This document shows positions 5,939 through 8,997 of a stretch of 8,997 bases of DNA, in pieces (the first letter of the stretch is position 1; each line of letters begins with the position of its first letter). Position numbers and translations under genes: made by a program. The notes beneath the pieces were generated by a model, which saw only the letters and a program-made list of their open reading frames with translations, was not told the DNA's origin and searched no databases. The DNA is from Polyangia bacterium (lineage in GTDB: Bacteria > Myxococcota_A > Polyangia > Polyangiales > Polyangiaceae), in the NCBI GenBank assembly GCA_030433055.1, contig JAUILJ010000259.1, forward strand, positions 1 through 8,997, read 5' to 3'.

Positions 5939-7182
5939 ACCCCATGCCACGAGCATCCACGACCAACCCGGCACGCGACCCCCGCTCGAAGCGCGCGCTA
6001 CGCCTCCGAAATACACTCGGAGTTGGCTTGTTCGGCGGCTTCGGATTGCTGGCGCTGAGCCTGCAGCCCAACTGCGACTACCAGCGCCCAGACACCACCA
6101 ACTTCGGCTACGAGCAATACGACATCGACTGCGCTGACGGTATCGACAACGACTACGACCAGCTGATCGACTGTGAAGATCCCGACTGCATCTTCACCTC
6201 GAGCTACTGTGGTGAAGTGATCCCCGACGTGCCGCCCGAGCGGCAGCCCGAGGCGACCTTCGAGCTGTGCACCGATGGGTTCGACAACGACGACGACGGC
6301 ACCTTCGACTGCGGCGATCGCGGCTGTCAGGCGATCCGCGAGCTGTGTTGCTCCCTCGAGTGGACCAACGAGAGTTGCAGCGACGGCATCGACAACGACG
6401 GCAACAATTTCGCCGATTGCGGGGATTTCTCCTGCCGCAACAGCCCCTACGTCACCGTCTGCGACTCCAGCTCCAACGTGACCGCGGAGTGCCCTGCCAA
6501 CGACCCAGATTGCCCAGGCGCCGAGACCTCACTGGCCAAGTGCACCGACGGCTACGACAACGACGGCAACGGCTACACCGACTGCGGGGATTTCAGCTGC
6601 AGCCAGAACGGGTCTCCGGAGGCCATCGCGGAGTGCGCCAAGCGCGCGGAAGACACGCTCGAGAAGTGCACCGACGGCATCGACAACGATGGCAACGGCT
6701 TCACCGATTGCGCCGACTTCAGCTGCAGTGACTCCTCACGCCAGAAGGACCAGCAGGTGCTCGACGAGTGCGCACGCCGCGCCGAGAACACCAAAGCGAA
6801 GTGTACCGACGGCGTCGACAACGACGGCAACGGCTTCACCGATTGCGCCGACTACAGCTGCTCTCGTGATGGCGACGCCGAAGCGGTGAAGTACTGCGGA
6901 GAAGAAGTCGTCGAAGGCACCTTCGAGCGCTGTCACGACGGCCAGGACAACGACGGCAACGGATACGCCGACTGCGCGGACAACTCCTGCAAGAACCTGG
7001 TGCCCTTCGCGTGCCAGGAGACTTACACCCAACCCGGTGATCCCGACCCGATCGGCAGCGCCAACAAGCGCTGTCAGGACGGGCAGGACAACGATGGCGA
7101 CGGCTTCACCGACTGCGACGACTGGGACTGCGACTACGACCCGCGCGTCACGGTGTGTACCGGCAAGAAGGTCTGTCAGTAG
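5932..7182 (+). CDS. Membrane-anchored or secreted protein with eight Cys/Asp calcium-type repeats
   Basis: The 416-residue product has an Arg/Lys-rich start, one hydrophobic segment at ~29-44 and a nearby C48 (Q-P-N-C, a poor lipobox), so it is either anchored by an uncleaved segment or an unusual lipoprotein. The rest is eight repeats: C67-C86, C113-C132, C149-C168, C204-C223, C246-C265, C291-C310, C334-C353 and C381-C400. Each is followed by a fourth Cys. Between repeats 4 and 7 the spacers are also related ('E-C-A-[KR]-R-A-E-[DN]-T' twice), making a longer unit of 42-45 residues. Units 1 and 2 are the most diverged. No catalytic domain is present; calcium binding and a structural or docking role are inferred. 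ATG 5932 overlaps the nuclease stop by 7 bases. ATG 5944 is an equally good start, preceded by GGTGA at a 5-base spacing. Either way, translation is likely coupled to the nuclease. Confidence 0.88.
   Translation: MVNPMPRASTTNPARDPRSKRALRLRNTLGVGLFGGFGLLALSLQPNCDYQRPDTTNFGYEQYDIDCADGIDNDYDQLIDCEDPDCIFTSSYCGEVIPDVPPERQPEATFELCTDGFDNDDDGTFDCGDRGCQAIRELCCSLEWTNESCSDGIDNDGNNFADCGDFSCRNSPYVTVCDSSSNVTAECPANDPDCPGAETSLAKCTDGYDNDGNGYTDCGDFSCSQNGSPEAIAECAKRAEDTLEKCTDGIDNDGNGFTDCADFSCSDSSRQKDQQVLDECARRAENTKAKCTDGVDNDGNGFTDCADYSCSRDGDAEAVKYCGEEVVEGTFERCHDGQDNDGNGYADCADNSCKNLVPFACQETYTQPGDPDPIGSANKRCQDGQDNDGDGFTDCDDWDCDYDPRVTVCTGKKVCQ
5935..5939 (+). promoter_or_regulatory. GGTGA possible ribosome binding site and overlap junction
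   Basis: Bases 5935-5939 read GTGAA and, with 5934, contain GGTGA, which can pair with the 16S 3' end. The nuclease stop TGA (5936-5938) is embedded in it. ATG 5944 begins 5 bases after GGTGA, while ATG 5932 lies just before it. The arrangement supports stop-start coupling and slightly favours the internal start. Confidence 0.4.
6130..7131 (+). repeat. Eight coding Cys/Asp repeats
   Basis: The 60-base cores start 108-165 bases apart. Units 5 (6667-6726) and 6 (6802-6861) differ at only 4 of 60 bases, two of which are silent, which points to recent duplication or conversion. The outer units are more diverged. Confidence 0.9.
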
Positions 7183-7283
7183 CCCAGCAACCCCCGCGTT
7201 CTCTCCTGAGCGCCCCAGCACGCTCCTCGCGGCGCATCAAGCGCTCCCCGCCCCTGATTCTCGACCTCGATAGGTTCAGTACG

Positions 7284-8984
7284 ATGCAAAACGATCACTC
7301 CAACCCAACCTCCCGTGCACAGTCTCGCGGGCGCTTTTCCTCACGGAACCTGCTGTCCACGCTGCTCGGCATCAGCGCGCTATGCCTCAGCGCGAGCGCC
7401 ACCGCGCAGCCCGCAGACCCGCCGCCGCCGCCCCCTCCCGCGGGTGACGAGCCGCCTCCTGCGCCGCCCCCTACGCCGGAGCCCGCACCAGCGCCCGAGC
7501 CGGACAAGGCACCGCTCCCGGAGAAGGAGACGAACTGCACCGACCGCATCGACAACGATGGGGACTCGGTCGCCGACTGCGCGGACGCCGACTGCTACGA
7601 CCTGCCCGTGTGTCAGCCCAGCGGGCAGAGCGAGTCGACCAACGCGATGTGCAGCGACTGGGTCGACAACGACGGCGACGGCGTCCTCGACTGCGACGAC
7701 AGCGACTGCCAGGCACCCGGCATCACCGCCTGCAAGGGCTCCTATCGCGCCGGCAAAGGGGATAAGGGCGAGGTCCCCCCGCTCAAGGACGGCGAGTCCG
7801 TCGAGAGCCTGATCGGCAAGGGCAGCGACGCGGATGGTGAGCGCAACGACATCCTGTGCTCCGACGGCTACGACAACGACCACGACGGCCGCACGGACTG
7901 CCAGGACTTCGGCTGTCGCTTCGACCCGGACGTCACGGTGTGTGGTGGCAACCCCGGGCTGAACTTCAGCGTCGTGGCGCAGATCACCCAGAGCTACATG
8001 TTCGAGAACACCCGGGACAACGGCATCCAGGGTGATGACTGGGACACTCGGTTTTCCCTGCTGCAGCTGCGCGCGATGGGCCCCATCCGCGGGATCCAGA
8101 ACAGCTTCTTCCTGGTCAGCATGCGCGCCGAGCGCACGCCCCGGGTGACGTTCGCGATGTTCCAGATGCCCATCGGCCACGCCGGGCACTACGTGAACAT
8201 CAACTCCGGCGGTGGCGGCCTCTCGAGCCAGCTGATCATCAGCGCCTCGAAGCAGCTACTGATCGAGCCCGCCTACTACATGTTCTCTGCCTTCGAGCAG
8301 GGCAACGGCGCGGCGCTCGAGGTCGGCGGCCCCATCGACACCAAGGGCACCTTCGAGTACCGCACGTTCGTCGCGGGTGGCTCGGGTCGCTCCAGCGGCA
8401 ACATCGGTGGCCGCTTCTACAGCGACGCGAACACGAACTACACCTGGGCTGCAGGTGCACAGGTGCACGTGAACGCGATCGGCTACTACAGCCGCTTCGA
8501 CAGCCCGTTCCTCTACGAGCCGGCGCCGACCACGTTGGCCTTCCTGGTCGGTGCGAAGTACGACCAGCGCGCACAGGAGCGTTACCCCGCGGCAAATGCT
8601 TCAGCGATCTTCAAGTACGGCCCCATGGTGTTCATGGGTGAGTTCTACGGCAAGCGGGAGATGGAGTTCGAGTCGACCCAATACGCCTACAACGCTCAGC
8701 TCGGCTTCCTGCTGTGGCCGAAGCACCTGATGCTGGCCGCAGACTACGGCGCCTACATCGCTGGTGACCTGGAAAATCCTCCACAGGACCTGAGCAGCCT
8801 GGGTGGCGACGTGACCAAACAGCGCGACGAACAGCAATTCCGTGTGGCAGCACACTGGTATGTGTTCCGCAACATCCGCGTGCTCTCTCTCTTGTATCGC
8901 AACCGAGACGTGAAGGCCGGGCGCAACGCGGACGACGGCTACGTCGAGCGCGAAGGACGCATCGTCGGCAGCTATCGCTTCTGA
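7284..8984 (+). CDS. OprO/OprP-like porin with Pro-rich linker and three Cys/Asp repeats
   Basis: The 566-residue product has a signal peptide (Arg-rich start, hydrophobic ~23-38, A-T-A-Q cleavage site near 41), a Pro/Ala/Glu-rich stretch at ~43-79, and three repeats (C85-C104, C123-C142, C192-C211, with fourth cysteines at C110, C150 and C220). From ~226 to 566 come alternating aromatic/polar strands ending in S-Y-R-F, the C-terminal Phe typical of outer-membrane barrels. The barrel resembles phosphate/polyphosphate-selective porins of the OprO/OprP type in layout, for example 'G-A-A-L-E-V-G-G-P-I' and the 'G-E-F-Y-G-K' strand. This assignment is from pattern only, and anion selectivity is not shown. 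The frame is open upstream into the previous gene. ATG 7284 is chosen because it gives the signal peptide and has AGG 9 bases upstream. It follows the eight-repeat protein by 101 bases with no terminator visible, so co-transcription is likely. Confidence 0.85.
   Translation: MQNDHSNPTSRAQSRGRFSSRNLLSTLLGISALCLSASATAQPADPPPPPPPAGDEPPPAPPPTPEPAPAPEPDKAPLPEKETNCTDRIDNDGDSVADCADADCYDLPVCQPSGQSESTNAMCSDWVDNDGDGVLDCDDSDCQAPGITACKGSYRAGKGDKGEVPPLKDGESVESLIGKGSDADGERNDILCSDGYDNDHDGRTDCQDFGCRFDPDVTVCGGNPGLNFSVVAQITQSYMFENTRDNGIQGDDWDTRFSLLQLRAMGPIRGIQNSFFLVSMRAERTPRVTFAMFQMPIGHAGHYVNINSGGGGLSSQLIISASKQLLIEPAYYMFSAFEQGNGAALEVGGPIDTKGTFEYRTFVAGGSGRSSGNIGGRFYSDANTNYTWAAGAQVHVNAIGYYSRFDSPFLYEPAPTTLAFLVGAKYDQRAQERYPAANASAIFKYGPMVFMGEFYGKREMEFESTQYAYNAQLGFLLWPKHLMLAADYGAYIAGDLENPPQDLSSLGGDVTKQRDEQQFRVAAHWYVFRNIRVLSLLYRNRDVKAGRNADDGYVEREGRIVGSYRF
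7536..7916 (+). repeat. Three coding Cys/Asp repeats ahead of the porin barrel
   Basis: The cores at 7536-7595, 7650-7709 and 7857-7916 have the same 20-residue Cys framework as the other two repeat proteins. Units 2 and 3 are separated by a ~50-residue Lys/Gly/Glu-rich insert. The repeats should lie in the periplasm or be exposed next to the barrel. Confidence 0.88.
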
Positions 8985-8997
8985 TTGACACCAGCGA

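Noticed and set aside
6736..7221. 161-residue minus-strand frame opposite the eight-repeat gene
   Set aside because: It shows the same Val/Ala shadow pattern of the repeat codons, without independent support.
7155..7283. N-terminal extension of the porin by 43 residues
   Set aside because: It overlaps the end of the repeat protein, lacks a ribosome binding site and would place the signal peptide internally; ATG 7284 is better.
7380..8189. 269-residue minus-strand frame opposite the porin
   Set aside because: It is antisense to repeats and barrel, Ala/Val/Arg-rich, with no recognisable motif; the plus-strand frame has a signal peptide, repeats and a terminal Phe.

Overview
The window is high-GC DNA, most likely from a myxobacterium (Myxococcota, perhaps the Polyangiales side). 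This is inferred from the coding style: several exported lipoproteins carry long Gly/Ser/Ala-rich linkers right after the lipidated Cys, and three proteins carry Cys/Asp-rich 'CxDGxDNDGxGxxDC' repeats. No RNA genes, transposons or CRISPR arrays are visible. Seven protein genes fill almost all of the window, arranged as two divergent groups around a ~560-base non-coding region (4334-4897).

Left group, all on the minus strand, read from the centre outwards: a lipoprotein with five Cys/Asp calcium-type repeats (3578-4333); an endonuclease/exonuclease/phosphatase-fold lipoprotein (2407-3462); a crotonase-fold protein that lacks both classical catalytic glutamates (1557-2336); and a lipoprotein with a Gly-rich stalk and a probable seven-bladed beta-propeller (98-1471). 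Gaps are 70-115 bases, so one transcript is possible. A rho-independent-type terminator at 4-40 points the other way and probably ends a plus-strand gene lying left of the window.

Right group, all on the plus strand: an exported staphylococcal-nuclease-like protein with an unrecognised C-terminal domain (4898-5938); a protein with eight of the same repeats (5932-7182), whose start overlaps the nuclease stop; and an outer-membrane beta-barrel resembling OprO/OprP porins, with a Pro-rich stretch and three of the same repeats ahead of the barrel (7284-8984).

The most interesting feature is the symmetry. Each divergent group pairs an exported nuclease of an unrelated fold with a protein made of the same Cys/Asp repeats, and the right group adds a porin carrying those repeats. 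All 16 repeats have a calcium-loop pattern (D-x-D-x-[DN]-G-x-x-D-x-x-D, with substitutions in a few units) and four cysteines. A reasonable but unproven reading is a cell-surface, calcium-dependent system that degrades extracellular nucleic acid and takes up the products (nucleotides or phosphate), with the repeats as calcium-stabilised spacers or docking modules. The crotonase-like and beta-propeller genes have no obvious link to this and may simply be neighbours.
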